Shown here: in pieces, positions 35,187-44,064 of the stretch
How the letters are laid out: each line of letters begins with the position of its first letter
Numbering within the stretch: position 1 is the stretch's first letter
Origin: Terasakiella sp033100395
GTDB lineage: Bacteria > Pseudomonadota > Alphaproteobacteria > Rhodospirillales > Terasakiellaceae
NCBI RefSeq assembly: GCF_033100395.1
Contig: NZ_JAWLVJ010000005.1
Coordinates: 124,001-188,000, forward strand
Direction of reading: 5' to 3'
Length of the DNA stretch: 64,000 nt
The notes under the pieces: generated by a model
The model's input: the letters and a program-made list of their open reading frames with translations, nothing else
What the model was told of the DNA's origin: nothing
The model's database searches: none
Made by a program: the position numbers and the translations under genes

Positions 35187-35993
35187 TCAGGAAATAATAT
35201 CTACGACAGTCCCTTTTTGAGTGTTGTTTCCACTCAAATTATCTGCAAGTGCCTGTGCATTGGCTTGGGATACCTCAAAAGCAATGGACAGGTATTTCAG
35301 GAAATTCGCGTGATCATCGCGTAATTTCTCAATCTCATTGATGACGTCAGTTTGTGCGGCGAGTTGCTCTGCATTGATTTGAATGCTGATGCTGGACAGT
35401 TTGCCTTGTACTTCATTTGAGATTTTGTAGGCGGTGTCCAAGTTAATATCCAGAACACTGATGGAAATATTCAGGCTGGTTTGAAGCTCTGAAATTGCGG
35501 TGGTTCTGGCATCACTATCAGCATAATCCGCGTAATTTAAGAGACCCGAGCCATTTTCGCGATAGCTATACAAACCATCCTTTACATTCATGCCTGCAGC
35601 AGAGCCATCGACATCTTTCAGGTAGTTTGTCATCAGCTCGTCAATTTCAGCTTTTGCTGCATTGAAGGCTGTTTCGTCAGAATTGGAATTGGCAGTCGTC
35701 AGAAGGTCAATTTGTGCTGAGATATCTTTAACAACATCTTTGTTGTGTTGTGTATCGTTCCCAAATTTACCAACAGCTGCAAGTGCGCGGGTGAGTTTGT
35801 TCTGTTCAACCTGAAGAAAGGCATCAACTTTGTTGATGTCTTGACTTTGAAGGTCTTCGACTTTTACAGAAAGTTGATCAAGCAGCGCGTTTTGCAACAT
35901 GTTGAACTGAAGTTCAAATGTCGGGCGTGAGGCCGCAAGTTGTACTGCGGAAAACGAATCTGCGAAGTTGCCTCCGCTTAGAATGCTGCTCAT
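35187..35993 (-). CDS. Helical protein of unknown function in the flagellar locus
   Basis: 268 residues from the ATG at 35993 (GGTGAG just upstream); a GTG three codons earlier is the alternative. Predicted almost fully helical, with long heptad-like stretches such as DQLSVKVEDLQSQDINKVDAFLQVEQNKLTRAL's region at 42-75 and a second block around 180-250. No signal peptide, membrane span or recognisable motif. The N-terminus is Ser/Gly/Phe-rich like exported flagellar proteins. It follows flbT downstream on the same strand, so a secreted or chaperone-type flagellar role is possible but unproven. Confidence 0.5.
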   Translation of the reverse strand: MSSILSGGNFADSFSAVQLAASRPTFELQFNMLQNALLDQLSVKVEDLQSQDINKVDAFLQVEQNKLTRALAAVGKFGNDTQHNKDVVKDISAQIDLLTTANSNSDETAFNAAKAEIDELMTNYLKDVDGSAAGMNVKDGLYSYRENGSGLLNYADYADSDARTTAISELQTSLNISISVLDINLDTAYKISNEVQGKLSSISIQINAEQLAAQTDVINEIEKLRDDHANFLKYLSIAFEVSQANAQALADNLSGNNTQKGTVVDIIS

Positions 35994-36102
35994 ATTGCTC
36001 ACCGTAACTTCTGTTGTGTAAATGCTATTCTAGCATCTTTCAGGCTATCACAGTTTCATGGAAACGTAAAGGTTTCTGCAATCGAGGGCCGCTTGGAAAA
36101 GG

Positions 36103-36522
36103 TTAGCCCTTTCCGGTGAACGAGTTGACGTCAATTCCAGCTGATTTCAGAACGTTTTCTTCATGTTCGATCAGGGCGTGTGCTTCTTTTAGCGCTTTGT
36201 AAATCTGATCTTTTTCAACCAGTTCCTTGATCTTTTGCACGATCTTCAGAGAACTGGGCGTAGCTTTCAGAAAGTCGGCGAGATACCGGTCAAAAGCTTC
36301 AAGGAATTCTTGTTCCTTGTCTTTGAAAATATATGCCCCTTGTAAAGAGAAATAAACACGCGCGGCAGGTGTGCGCGCATCTTCCTGCTGCATGATTTCT
36401 TTGCCGCGCAAAATTGCAGCTTCATTGTGCACAATGATTTTAGAGTTCGGGCTGGCCATTTCAATGACAGCCCCATTGATGATCATGCGGTCTCCATGCT
36501 TGAGATCAATCGTAAGGGGCAT
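36103..36522 (-). CDS. flbT: Flagellin mRNA regulator FlbT
   Basis: 139 residues, full length. The protein starts with LTIDLKHGDRMIINGAVIEM, then ILRGKEIMQQEDARTPAARVYFSLQGAYIF and a helical C-terminus with LKATPSSLKIVQKI, all as in FlbT. In Caulobacter FlbT limits flagellin translation until the hook is finished by acting on the mRNA leader, with FlaF as its antagonist. Both FlaF copies and the flagellin are in this window. Monocistronic-looking, 80 bases after pseF. Confidence 0.92.
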   Translation of the reverse strand: MPLTIDLKHGDRMIINGAVIEMASPNSKIIVHNEAAILRGKEIMQQEDARTPAARVYFSLQGAYIFKDKEQEFLEAFDRYLADFLKATPSSLKIVQKIKELVEKDQIYKALKEAHALIEHEENVLKSAGIDVNSFTGKG

Positions 36523-36602
36523 GTGGAAACTCCATTCTTTGTTTGTGCAAAATTGCTGGGATGGTAAAGGGTCTTAAATGAAAGAACAAGGATTGTGGCT
36601 GG

Positions 36603-37328
36603 TTAAACTCGGTTTTTTTCGTGCCACTGGCCATTAATATGCATTAATTCGGGTTTTTTTCTTATCACTTCCATAATTTCAGAGGTGTTTGCCGTCAAAG
36701 GGGCTTTAAGATACTTTGCAACTGCTCTGAAAAAATCGAGATCTTCGGGGTAGTCTAGTGTCCAGCGTAGATTGTTTTGGCCTTCTACCGGATTTTGATA
36801 GTTACCAATTGTAACTTCTGAATGCGTGCGGATAAAAGGCATGACGTGTTCACGCTGCTGACTGTTTTGTGCCTCTTGATGGGCCTTTTCCAGCCAGGAC
36901 ATTGAGGTTACTTCGCAGTCAAATCCATGCGGCCAGGTAGGTGGGTGGTTATTGCACACAAACTCGTAGCCCCCTTGCAGATATAATGACAGTGTTTTGC
37001 TGACGACTTCAGGGTCGAGAAATGGACAATCGCTTGTGACACGCACGATAACACGACTGTCCAGCTTTTTTGCAGCCTTGTAGTAGCGAGCAAGAACATC
37101 ATCTTCCGGGCCGCGAACGACTTTGACGCCCATGCGTTCGGCTTCTTGTGCCACAGGGTCATTTTCGGCGCTTTCAGGGACAGCGCAACATACCTGTGTA
37201 ATCCCGCTGACGTTCATGCACCGGGTCAGGTTATATTTAAGGGCGCTATGACCTTCTATTTCTTTCAGGACTTTGCCAGGCAGGCGATTGGACCCCAGCC
37301 GCGCCTGTACAATAAGGGTAATGTTCAT
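36603..37328 (-). CDS. pseF: CMP-pseudaminic acid synthetase PseF / SpsF-type cytidylyltransferase
   Basis: 241 residues. VQARLGSNRLPGKVL at 7-21 is the cytidylyltransferase signature, followed by VRGPEDDVLARYYKAA, VRVTSDCPFLDPEVV (metal Asp) and RWTLDYPEDLDFF. This is the SpsF-like branch that replaces canonical PseF in many alphaproteobacteria and activates pseudaminic acid with CTP. Directly downstream of pseB (17 bases) on the same strand, which supports the role. Confidence 0.8.
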   Translation of the reverse strand: MNITLIVQARLGSNRLPGKVLKEIEGHSALKYNLTRCMNVSGITQVCCAVPESAENDPVAQEAERMGVKVVRGPEDDVLARYYKAAKKLDSRVIVRVTSDCPFLDPEVVSKTLSLYLQGGYEFVCNNHPPTWPHGFDCEVTSMSWLEKAHQEAQNSQQREHVMPFIRTHSEVTIGNYQNPVEGQNNLRWTLDYPEDLDFFRAVAKYLKAPLTANTSEIMEVIRKKPELMHINGQWHEKNRV

Positions 37329-37345
37329 GGAACTGTGCAGGAAAA

Positions 37346-38380
37346 TCAGGTTTTGGGTTCTGCGAGCATTTGCTCAAGGCGTTCATTGTTCAGCCAGTCA
37401 TCATTTATATTACTGGCGTAGCGGAAGCCCTTATCTACTTTTTCAGCATTTTCATGCAGTGAGCCAACATCATCTTTGCGCCAATAAACATATGTTGGTT
37501 CAATAACGTAACGGTCACCAATATCATACGTGCTTGTTGCATCATCTTCTGAAATCATCATTTCATGCAATTTTTCACCCGGGCGAATGCCAATGACTTT
37601 CTGGGGCAGGTCGGGTGCCAGGTATTTTGCCATATCAACAACAGACATGCTGGACATTTTAGGGACAAAGATTTCACCGCCCTTCATGAAACGAAGGTTG
37701 GAAATGACAAAATCGACACCTTGTTGCAAGGTGACCCAAAAGCGGGTCATTTCCGGGTCGGTGATGGGAAGAAATTCTGCGCCATCGTCAATGAGCTTTT
37801 TAAAGAAAGGTACAACGCTGCCGCGGGAGCCTACGACATTGCCATATCGTACGACAGAAAATTTGGTCCCGTTTGATCCAGACAGGTTATTTGCTGCAAC
37901 GAAAATTTTGTCCGCAGCAAGTTTGCTTGCACCATATAGGTTGATTGGGTTTACCGCCTTGTCGGTTGAAAGGGCGATGACTTGGGGGACGTTATTATCA
38001 ATCGCTGCACTAACGACATTTTCAGCGCCATTCACATTGGTGCGAATACATTCACTTGGATTATATTCAGCAACAGGGACATGTTTTAAGGCTGCGGCAT
38101 GAACGACAATATCAATATTGCGCATTGCCATACGTAAACGTTCTTCGTCTCGGACGTCACCAATGAAATAGCGTAAACAGGGGTATTCTGATGTTGAGAA
38201 CTTTTGTTGCATTTCGAACTGTTTAAGTTCATCGCGTGAGAAAATCACAAGGCGCTTGACTTTGAAACGTTCAAGAATGGTTTTTACGAACCGTTGTCCA
38301 AAAGAACCAGTTCCTCCTGTGACAAGAATTGATTTGCCATCAAGGTTCACGTTCAGGTCGTAGTATTTGGAAAGCCACAC
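37346..38380 (-). CDS. pseB: UDP-N-acetylglucosamine 4,6-dehydratase (5-inverting) PseB
   Basis: 344 residues. The GTG start at 38380 has AAGGAGAAAG 5-8 bases upstream. SILVTGGTGSFGQRFVKTIL at 17-36 is the Rossmann loop, RDELKQFEMQ and FIGDVRDEERL follow, and STDKAVNPINLYGASKLAADKIF carries the TDK and YxxxK catalytic residues. PseB catalyses the first step of pseudaminic acid synthesis, inverting C5. pseC is not next to it as in many species; it lies at 50133-51272. Confidence 0.93.
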   Translation of the reverse strand: MWLSKYYDLNVNLDGKSILVTGGTGSFGQRFVKTILERFKVKRLVIFSRDELKQFEMQQKFSTSEYPCLRYFIGDVRDEERLRMAMRNIDIVVHAAALKHVPVAEYNPSECIRTNVNGAENVVSAAIDNNVPQVIALSTDKAVNPINLYGASKLAADKIFVAANNLSGSNGTKFSVVRYGNVVGSRGSVVPFFKKLIDDGAEFLPITDPEMTRFWVTLQQGVDFVISNLRFMKGGEIFVPKMSSMSVVDMAKYLAPDLPQKVIGIRPGEKLHEMMISEDDATSTYDIGDRYVIEPTYVYWRKDDVGSLHENAEKVDKGFRYASNINDDWLNNERLEQMLAEPKT

Positions 38381-38505
38381 GGTTCTTTCTCCTTATCAAA
38401 GCGGATTTCTTTTTCTCGTATCAAAAATATAATCGGTTTTAGTGTCTGGCAAGCATTACTGAACAGTTTATCTGTTGAAATCACTTATTTTGCGGCATTT
38501 ATCAT

Positions 38506-38534
38506 TTGACACGATTCGTTGTATCATTCAGAAT
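38506..38534 (+). promoter_or_regulatory. Possible sigma-70-type promoter of flaF
   Basis: TTGACA at 38506-38511, 17-base spacer, CAGAAT at 38529-38534. The -35 box is perfect and the -10 matches four of six. It would start transcription about 30 bases before the flaF ATG. Confidence 0.35.
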
Positions 38535-38570
38535 CCGCGCTAAGGATTTATGAATGGGAGGAACGCTGAA

Positions 38571-38918
38571 ATGGCGGACACAAATTTCGAAGAATTGAGT
38601 GTACAGGAAAAAGATGCATTTGGTCTTTCGCGCGCGGCTGTAGAATTGGATAAAGCACGCCAGGATAAAGGAAATCAGGCTGGGTTGGCTAATGCTCTGA
38701 ACCATAATTTGGAGTTGTGGGTCGCTATTCGCACGTTTGTTTCCAAAGAAGAGAATAATGTTCCGGCGGATGTTCGTGAAAACCTTTTGAAGTTGGGCCA
38801 ATATGTCGCTGAAGTTACCTTTAAAAGTGCAGACGGTATCAGTGATCAGGACGTGTCTTCTCTTGTGAATATTAATTTGCAAATATCTGAAGGGCTTCTT
38901 GAAGGTGCTGGCAAGTAA
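38571..38918 (+). CDS. flaF: Flagellar biosynthesis regulator FlaF
   Basis: 115 residues from the ATG at 38571, GGAGG upstream; the ATG seven codons earlier would destroy this site. FlaF pattern: DAFGLSRAAVELDKARQD, LANALNHNLELWVAIRTFV, VPADVRENLLKLGQYVAEV, and SLVNINLQISEGLLEGA. The length is typical of the family. FlaF is needed for flagellin secretion and counteracts FlbT. A longer paralogue is at 23427-23948. Ends with a strong bidirectional terminator. Confidence 0.9.
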   Translation: MADTNFEELSVQEKDAFGLSRAAVELDKARQDKGNQAGLANALNHNLELWVAIRTFVSKEENNVPADVRENLLKLGQYVAEVTFKSADGISDQDVSSLVNINLQISEGLLEGAGK

Positions 38919-38934
38919 CCGTTACAAGTTATAT

Positions 38935-38966
38935 AAAAAAGGGGAAGCTGAGCTTCCCCTTTTTTT
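38935..38966. terminator. Bidirectional intrinsic terminator after flaF
   Basis: Stem GGGGAAG at 38941-38947 with CTTCCCC at 38953-38959, extendable by two pairs, loop CTGAG core. Six A precede and seven T follow, so it can stop transcripts from both strands. Confidence 0.88.
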
Positions 38967-38990
38967 GTGTCTTTGAGTAGGGAAGAAAGA

Positions 38991-39461
38991 ATGGATCTTG
39001 TGTTTCGTTGTGCCAAATTGGAAGACAGCCGTTTGCTGTGGGAATGGCGAAATGATCCTGTCACCCGGCAATCTAGCCGCAACCAGGATATTGTGCCATG
39101 GGAGAGCCATCAAAAATGGTTTGCGCAAAGTTTGTTGAGTACGACCCGTCGTATCTACCTGTGTCAAAAGGGTAGTCAAGCTGTCGGTATGGTTCGTTTT
39201 GACAAACTACCGGGTGAGGCTTACGAAATCAGCGTGAATATAGCACCAGAGATGCGTGGCCGGGGGATTGGGGCTGAAGTCATTCGTCAAGGAACTCATT
39301 TTTTTGTGGGAAGTCAGTTAAATGCCGAAGAAGCTGAAATCAGGGCTGTTGTAAATGAACAAAACCCGGCTTCTCAAAAAGCATTTAAGAAGGCCGGGTT
39401 TCAGATAAAAGATCAGGCGCTTGAGGGCTGGATCACCCTGGTCTGTGCCAGAACTGATTAA
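38991..39461 (+). CDS. pseH: GNAT acetyltransferase, PseH (UDP-4-amino-altrosamine N-acetyltransferase)
   Basis: 156 residues from the ATG at 38991 with AGGGAAG upstream; the longer GTG start falls inside the terminator T-run. RCAKLEDSRLLWEWRNDPVTRQSS at the start and ISVNIAPEMRGRGIGAEVI (acetyl-CoA loop RGRGIG) mark the PseH/RimJ-like GNAT group. VNEQNPASQKAFKKAGF is the family's C-terminal block. It supplies the 4-N-acetyl group in pseudaminic acid. Its stop overlaps the convergent flgL stop as TTAA. Confidence 0.83.
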   Translation: MDLVFRCAKLEDSRLLWEWRNDPVTRQSSRNQDIVPWESHQKWFAQSLLSTTRRIYLCQKGSQAVGMVRFDKLPGEAYEISVNIAPEMRGRGIGAEVIRQGTHFFVGSQLNAEEAEIRAVVNEQNPASQKAFKKAGFQIKDQALEGWITLVCARTD

Positions 39462-41308
39462 AGGTAATTGTTCAGCGACAATTCCTGGAAGCGCGAGAAT
39501 ACCTGATAAGAGGCTTCCAGGGTACGCGATTGGTCCTGCATTGTCGTGATTGCCTCCAGAAGATCGACGTCTTCGATGTCTGAGATATTCTTTTCCAGAA
39601 AACCGACAAATCTTTCATGTGCGTCATTTGCACTGCTGACACGGACTTGCATAAAGCCAAGATCAAAGGCAATTTGTTCAAAGCTTCCTGTTTGTTCCGT
39701 CCCAAAAGGCGGTGTGCCGGAAGTCGGGAAGGACAAAGCATCTTCCAGCAGGTAATTGGCATCATCCAGACGATCTGTATTCTGATCGAGTCCGCCTGCG
39801 GTCCCATAAACACCTTGTGCAATAATGCTCATGGCACGAATGGCTTTTTCGATGGCAGGATCAATGGCATTGAAATCAAGGTCAATAGCCCGGTCTTCAT
39901 TCAGGCGATGTTCTACATCTTGATCGTTACCTTGATACCAACTGGTCGATTTTACTTCCCAGTTGCTTGTATAGGCCTGCAGTGTAATGACGGTGCCGTC
40001 GTTAGAGGCAACTGTGAAGGATTTGTCATTTTCACCACCGTTTGATCCGGCAAGGGTGATGACATCACCCACGGCGATACCGGCTAAAGAGCCGCCTGTT
40101 GCAGCGGTAATTGTTCTGGCCGTATCGTTGATGGTTAAGCCACCCGTTGCACCAGACAGATATGTTGTTCCGTCACTGTTGGTAATATTAATGGCTTCAG
40201 GTGCCGCACCTGTTTGCGCAACAAGGGAGGCAACGCCTTCATCTTCAAAACGTTTTGTATCCAGTGTGATGACACCAGTTGCTGTGTTCACCGACGCAAC
40301 TGTGAATGTTTTGTCATTTTCACCACCGCCACCACTGCCTGATACGGTAATCACATCGCCAGCAGCAAAGTTTGAAACACTGGCTGGTGTTGCTGCGGTC
40401 AATGTATCGGCTGCGCCTGAAGCACCAACGCCAAAAGTAATGCCGCCTGTTACACCCCATTCAATTGCAGTACCGTCACCTTTTGTGATTGTAACCTGTT
40501 CGGGTTGCGCATTGGTCGGGGTGACCAACTGGCTGGACTTGATTGTAATCTGTGAAGAACTATCAACAGATTGAACTGTATAGGTCCCGTTGTTACTGGC
40601 GGAATTGCTGATGGTGATGGTTGAGCCTGCTTTCAAATTCGTAAAGCTTTGGGTTGAACCCGTACCATTGCCTAGCGTAAGTGTGCTTGTCCCGGTGGTG
40701 TCATTTCTGTCAAAGACAAGCCAGTCTGTTGTCGCAGAAATGCCCGTGCCACTGTTATTGAGGGTAAAGTCTTGCAGGTGCGCATCCCTTGTGGTCGGGT
40801 AAGTTACTTTCTGACCGTCATAGGTACTTTGAAAGTTACTGAGAGACGTAATGTTCAAATTCACGGGTTGTGTGGTTGTTTTGGTACCTGAAAACAGATA
40901 TTGCCCATCAATTTCAAGATTAAGGTAAGATTGAATGTCTTTCAGGCTTGAAATTGCCCATTTTTGCAGTTCTTCAGTCGCGTCTTCAGCTGGTGGGGAC
41001 GCAAGATTGCTCTTGTAGGCTTGCAGGCGTCTCTGAAATTCCTTGACGCTACTTTCAACGGCTTCAATGGAAGAAGCAGCTGAATTTAATCGAAGTTCAG
41101 CCGTTTCATTGTTTTGAACATAACGATTGGCCAGTGTCGCGCTGACTTCCAGACTCAATAATCGGCTGGATTGAGAGACAATACCCGAATAAACTTGGGA
41201 TTTCTTTTCACTCGTGACCTGGACTTGCGAATCAACAAGGCGCTGCTGTGTTCTTGTCATTTGTTCGACAAGAAGTCTTTGAGTAGAGAGATCAGTAATA
41301 CGTGTCAT
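39458..41308 (-). CDS. flgL: Hook-filament junction protein FlgL with internal repeats
   Basis: 616 residues, roughly twice the size of enterobacterial FlgL. The N-terminus (MTRITDLSTQRLLVEQM, VTSEKKSQVYSGI) and the C-terminus (LLEAITTMQDQSRTLEASYQVFSRFQELSLNNYL) are conserved flagellin-like helices. Residues about 225-445 contain three related beta-rich units of about 90 residues: GSTITISNSASNNGTYTVQSV, GDVITVSGSGGGG-ENDKTFTVASV and GDVITLAGSNGG-ENDKSFTVAS. Follows flgK by 12 bases. FlgL joins hook and filament. Confidence 0.9.
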   Translation of the reverse strand: MTRITDLSTQRLLVEQMTRTQQRLVDSQVQVTSEKKSQVYSGIVSQSSRLLSLEVSATLANRYVQNNETAELRLNSAASSIEAVESSVKEFQRRLQAYKSNLASPPAEDATEELQKWAISSLKDIQSYLNLEIDGQYLFSGTKTTTQPVNLNITSLSNFQSTYDGQKVTYPTTRDAHLQDFTLNNSGTGISATTDWLVFDRNDTTGTSTLTLGNGTGSTQSFTNLKAGSTITISNSASNNGTYTVQSVDSSSQITIKSSQLVTPTNAQPEQVTITKGDGTAIEWGVTGGITFGVGASGAADTLTAATPASVSNFAAGDVITVSGSGGGGENDKTFTVASVNTATGVITLDTKRFEDEGVASLVAQTGAAPEAINITNSDGTTYLSGATGGLTINDTARTITAATGGSLAGIAVGDVITLAGSNGGENDKSFTVASNDGTVITLQAYTSNWEVKSTSWYQGNDQDVEHRLNEDRAIDLDFNAIDPAIEKAIRAMSIIAQGVYGTAGGLDQNTDRLDDANYLLEDALSFPTSGTPPFGTEQTGSFEQIAFDLGFMQVRVSSANDAHERFVGFLEKNISDIEDVDLLEAITTMQDQSRTLEASYQVFSRFQELSLNNYL

Positions 41309-41320
41309 TTATAAATCTCC

Positions 41321-43609
41321 TTAACTTGCAGCACGATCAAGGACATCAAACATTTCGTTGATGACACTGATGACGCGGGCACTTGCAGCGTAAGCTTGCT
41401 CAAATAATACCAGTTGTGCAAGCTCTTCGTCCAGGTTTACGCCCTTAAAAGTATCTGATTTGTTTTTAAGGCTATTGACCAATACCTCTTGTGTCTCTTT
41501 GTCTTGCTGGTTATTCGCAGAAAGTGTGGCGCTGCTGGAGACAATATCAATGGAATAATCGACAATGCTTTTCGACCCCACGATGAAGCTGCCAGCGGCT
41601 TCGAAAGAGTTGGGATTTGAAAAGGCATCGGCAAGTCCGACAGCATTGGAATTATCCGATGCGGCGGTATAAAATTCCCCGCCTGCAATACCGAGTGTAG
41701 AGTCAAATTGAATACGCTGAGAGGCAATGTTGCCGGGCGTTTGCTGCAATGTTGTGCGCACAGAAATTTCCTGCGCCAAGCCAATATTTGATTCCTGCAT
41801 GCCGAGATCAGAAAGCAGTGTACCACCAGCGACCTCTGATAAGATCAGTTCTTTGCCGCTTGAATGCGTAATGCGCAAACGTTCCCCAGAACCTTCCGGT
41901 ACGACGACAGCTTCCAGCAAACCGTTCAATGTGGAATCATTGTTAATTTGTGTTGCAAGTTCTTCCAGTGTCAAACCCGCCTGAACTGTCAGGCCCGCAC
42001 CACCATGTTTGTCGTTGCCCGTACCAACCCCACTGTCTTCATCATAGATATACAGTGTCGTTGCAGAAGTTGTCGTTGTTGTCGGTACAACAGCAGATTC
42101 ATAGGTGTCACGTACCTGTCCATCAACAAAGAAGTCATTGAGGCCCATGAAATTTGAGAAGCCAGAAAATGTTTCTGTTTTTTGGTTGTATCCACCCGCG
42201 CCGTTATTGGCGCCAGTCGCGTCAAAGGTAATGCTGGCATCCTGATGTGTTAAGCCTAAATCACCAACGGACTGACCTGCAGATGTGTCTGCCACTTCGT
42301 CTCGAAAACCAAGGTACAAGCTGCTGTTGGATAAAGTAATGTTTACAAAGCCATGCGTCGTTTGACTGAATGAAATCGTCGCCTGCGCACCTTCAGCATC
42401 AAGCCAAGCTTCCATCCGGGTGTTGAGTTCGGTAATACTGATAATGTTTGTGCCGTTGTTACCGTCTGCACTGTAGTTGACCGTATCTCCAAGTGTTGTG
42501 TCCTGGAACAGGGCGGACAATGTTGTTGTTGCCTGTTGTTCACCATCGCTGTTGAACAGGACAAGGCGGGTATCATTATTTGCGGCAAGCTCGAACGTTT
42601 GATCGGCAGGGTCGGCAAAATACATTTGCCCTTCGAAAGTTTGATGCCCGGGGAACGCCATCCCCATATTGTGCGCCTGGTTGACGACATTTTTCATTTC
42701 TTCGGAAAGTTCGTCCAGCGCGCGTTGAAAGTCATTCAGGGAACCATCACGTAAATCCACCAGGCCTTTCATTTTGCCGCCCAGCAAATCATTCGTAATG
42801 TCGTAGCTACCGACCAAAATACCTGTAAAACCACCTTGTGCATGGGAAATTGTTGGGCCGGATGCAGCAGCACGGGTATGCGAAATTGTTTGTGCATCTG
42901 AATCAACAAGGACAGTCCCGCCTCGTGTGAAGACAGCGACTTCCCCGTTGGTGCGTTCAAAATACTGAATGTCCACAAGTTGCGACAATTCATCTAAAGC
43001 AAGGTCTCGTCTGTCTTTCAGGTCGGATACATCATTTGAGACAGCCTGATTGCGGATAATTTTATCATTCATGTCTGCAATAGATGCAATCAATTCATTG
43101 GCATCATTTGCAGCTTGAGCCAAATCGACGTCAGCCTGTAGTCGCAGGTCCTGAATCTCAGATGCAATGTCGGTCAACTTGTCAGTCGTGTTTAAAGCCC
43201 AACGAATGACTTCAGCTTTATTGAGAGAGCTGTCTGGTGTCGTGGATAGGGTTTCAATTGAGGCAACGAGCTCGGAGATGGTGTGACTGATGGAGGTGTT
43301 ATCAGCGGGAGATCCAAAAAGTTCTTCCATACGTTGATAGTAGCTGTCTTTGGCCTCATACTGATAGAGTTGTGCATTTTCTTCACGGACGTCTCGCATC
43401 AGTCCTTCATCGACTGTGCGTTGAACTTCGGAGATCTGAACACCAGCACCACTGCCGTCTACTACCCGTGTCTCCAGGTTTACGATCTTACGGGAGTAGC
43501 CCACAGTATTCGCATTGGCGACGTTTTCAGAAACCGTCCCCAGCGCAGACTGCATTGCAAGCAATCCGTCTTTAGCGGTGTGAAGTGCAAGTGTAATGTT
43601 ACCAGCCAT
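41321..43609 (-). CDS. flgK: Hook-associated protein FlgK
   Basis: 762 residues. N-terminus: LHTAKDGLLAMQSALGTVSEN, then VANANTVGYSRKIVNLETR. The C-terminus ends in NLDEELAQLVLFEQAYAASARVISVINEMFDVL, as in all FlgK. A large middle domain of about 400 residues carries Gly/Asn/Thr-rich beta segments. FlgK forms the first junction ring on the hook. Part of flgI-flgJ-flgN-flgK-flgL, all in one direction with short gaps. Confidence 0.95.
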   Translation of the reverse strand: MAGNITLALHTAKDGLLAMQSALGTVSENVANANTVGYSRKIVNLETRVVDGSGAGVQISEVQRTVDEGLMRDVREENAQLYQYEAKDSYYQRMEELFGSPADNTSISHTISELVASIETLSTTPDSSLNKAEVIRWALNTTDKLTDIASEIQDLRLQADVDLAQAANDANELIASIADMNDKIIRNQAVSNDVSDLKDRRDLALDELSQLVDIQYFERTNGEVAVFTRGGTVLVDSDAQTISHTRAAASGPTISHAQGGFTGILVGSYDITNDLLGGKMKGLVDLRDGSLNDFQRALDELSEEMKNVVNQAHNMGMAFPGHQTFEGQMYFADPADQTFELAANNDTRLVLFNSDGEQQATTTLSALFQDTTLGDTVNYSADGNNGTNIISITELNTRMEAWLDAEGAQATISFSQTTHGFVNITLSNSSLYLGFRDEVADTSAGQSVGDLGLTHQDASITFDATGANNGAGGYNQKTETFSGFSNFMGLNDFFVDGQVRDTYESAVVPTTTTTSATTLYIYDEDSGVGTGNDKHGGAGLTVQAGLTLEELATQINNDSTLNGLLEAVVVPEGSGERLRITHSSGKELILSEVAGGTLLSDLGMQESNIGLAQEISVRTTLQQTPGNIASQRIQFDSTLGIAGGEFYTAASDNSNAVGLADAFSNPNSFEAAGSFIVGSKSIVDYSIDIVSSSATLSANNQQDKETQEVLVNSLKNKSDTFKGVNLDEELAQLVLFEQAYAASARVISVINEMFDVLDRAAS

Positions 43610-43630
43610 TTTAGACCTCCGGACTCTCTT

Positions 43631-44062
43631 CTAGAGTTCTTGGTTAAGTGAAACAGGGGCAGTGAGACCTACTTGAGGCCCGCTGTGCCCATTGTTTGCG
43701 TATGTGCCGCTGTGTGGTGTATGAGTTTTTGCTGCTTCTGCAACGCGTTTCATAAAGCGACGGTTTGAATCCATTGCGATTTTCAGAAGACGACCATTTT
43801 CGTCCAGAAGTATGTTCATTTCTTCGCCGAGTTCCCGCAATGACGCCAGTGTATCCTCGTCAATTTCTTTCAATTGATCAGGGTTGCGTTGCAGGGATTT
43901 CATGTGACGTTCATAGAAAAGACTTAGTTGTGTCTTTTCTTCCAGCCGATCTTTAACCTGAGCGCCTTCGTTTTTGCGAAGGGCATCATTCTCTTTCGTG
44001 AGAATTTCGATCATGCGCTCGCAGATGAAAATCAGATCATTTACGCGTTCTTCATGTTGCAT
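43631..44062 (-). CDS. FlgN-like secretion chaperone
   Basis: 143 residues, helical, with FICERMIEILTKENDALRKNE and LEEKTQLSLFYERHMKSL, followed by a second helix GEEMNILLDENGRLLKIAMDSNRRFMKRV. This is the FlgN fold and it lies immediately before flgK in transcription order, where the FlgK/FlgL chaperone is expected. The C-terminal 25 residues are disordered. Sequence similarity between FlgN proteins is low, so the symbol is withheld. Confidence 0.7.
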   Translation of the reverse strand: MQHEERVNDLIFICERMIEILTKENDALRKNEGAQVKDRLEEKTQLSLFYERHMKSLQRNPDQLKEIDEDTLASLRELGEEMNILLDENGRLLKIAMDSNRRFMKRVAEAAKTHTPHSGTYANNGHSGPQVGLTAPVSLNQEL

Positions 44063-44064
44063 GA

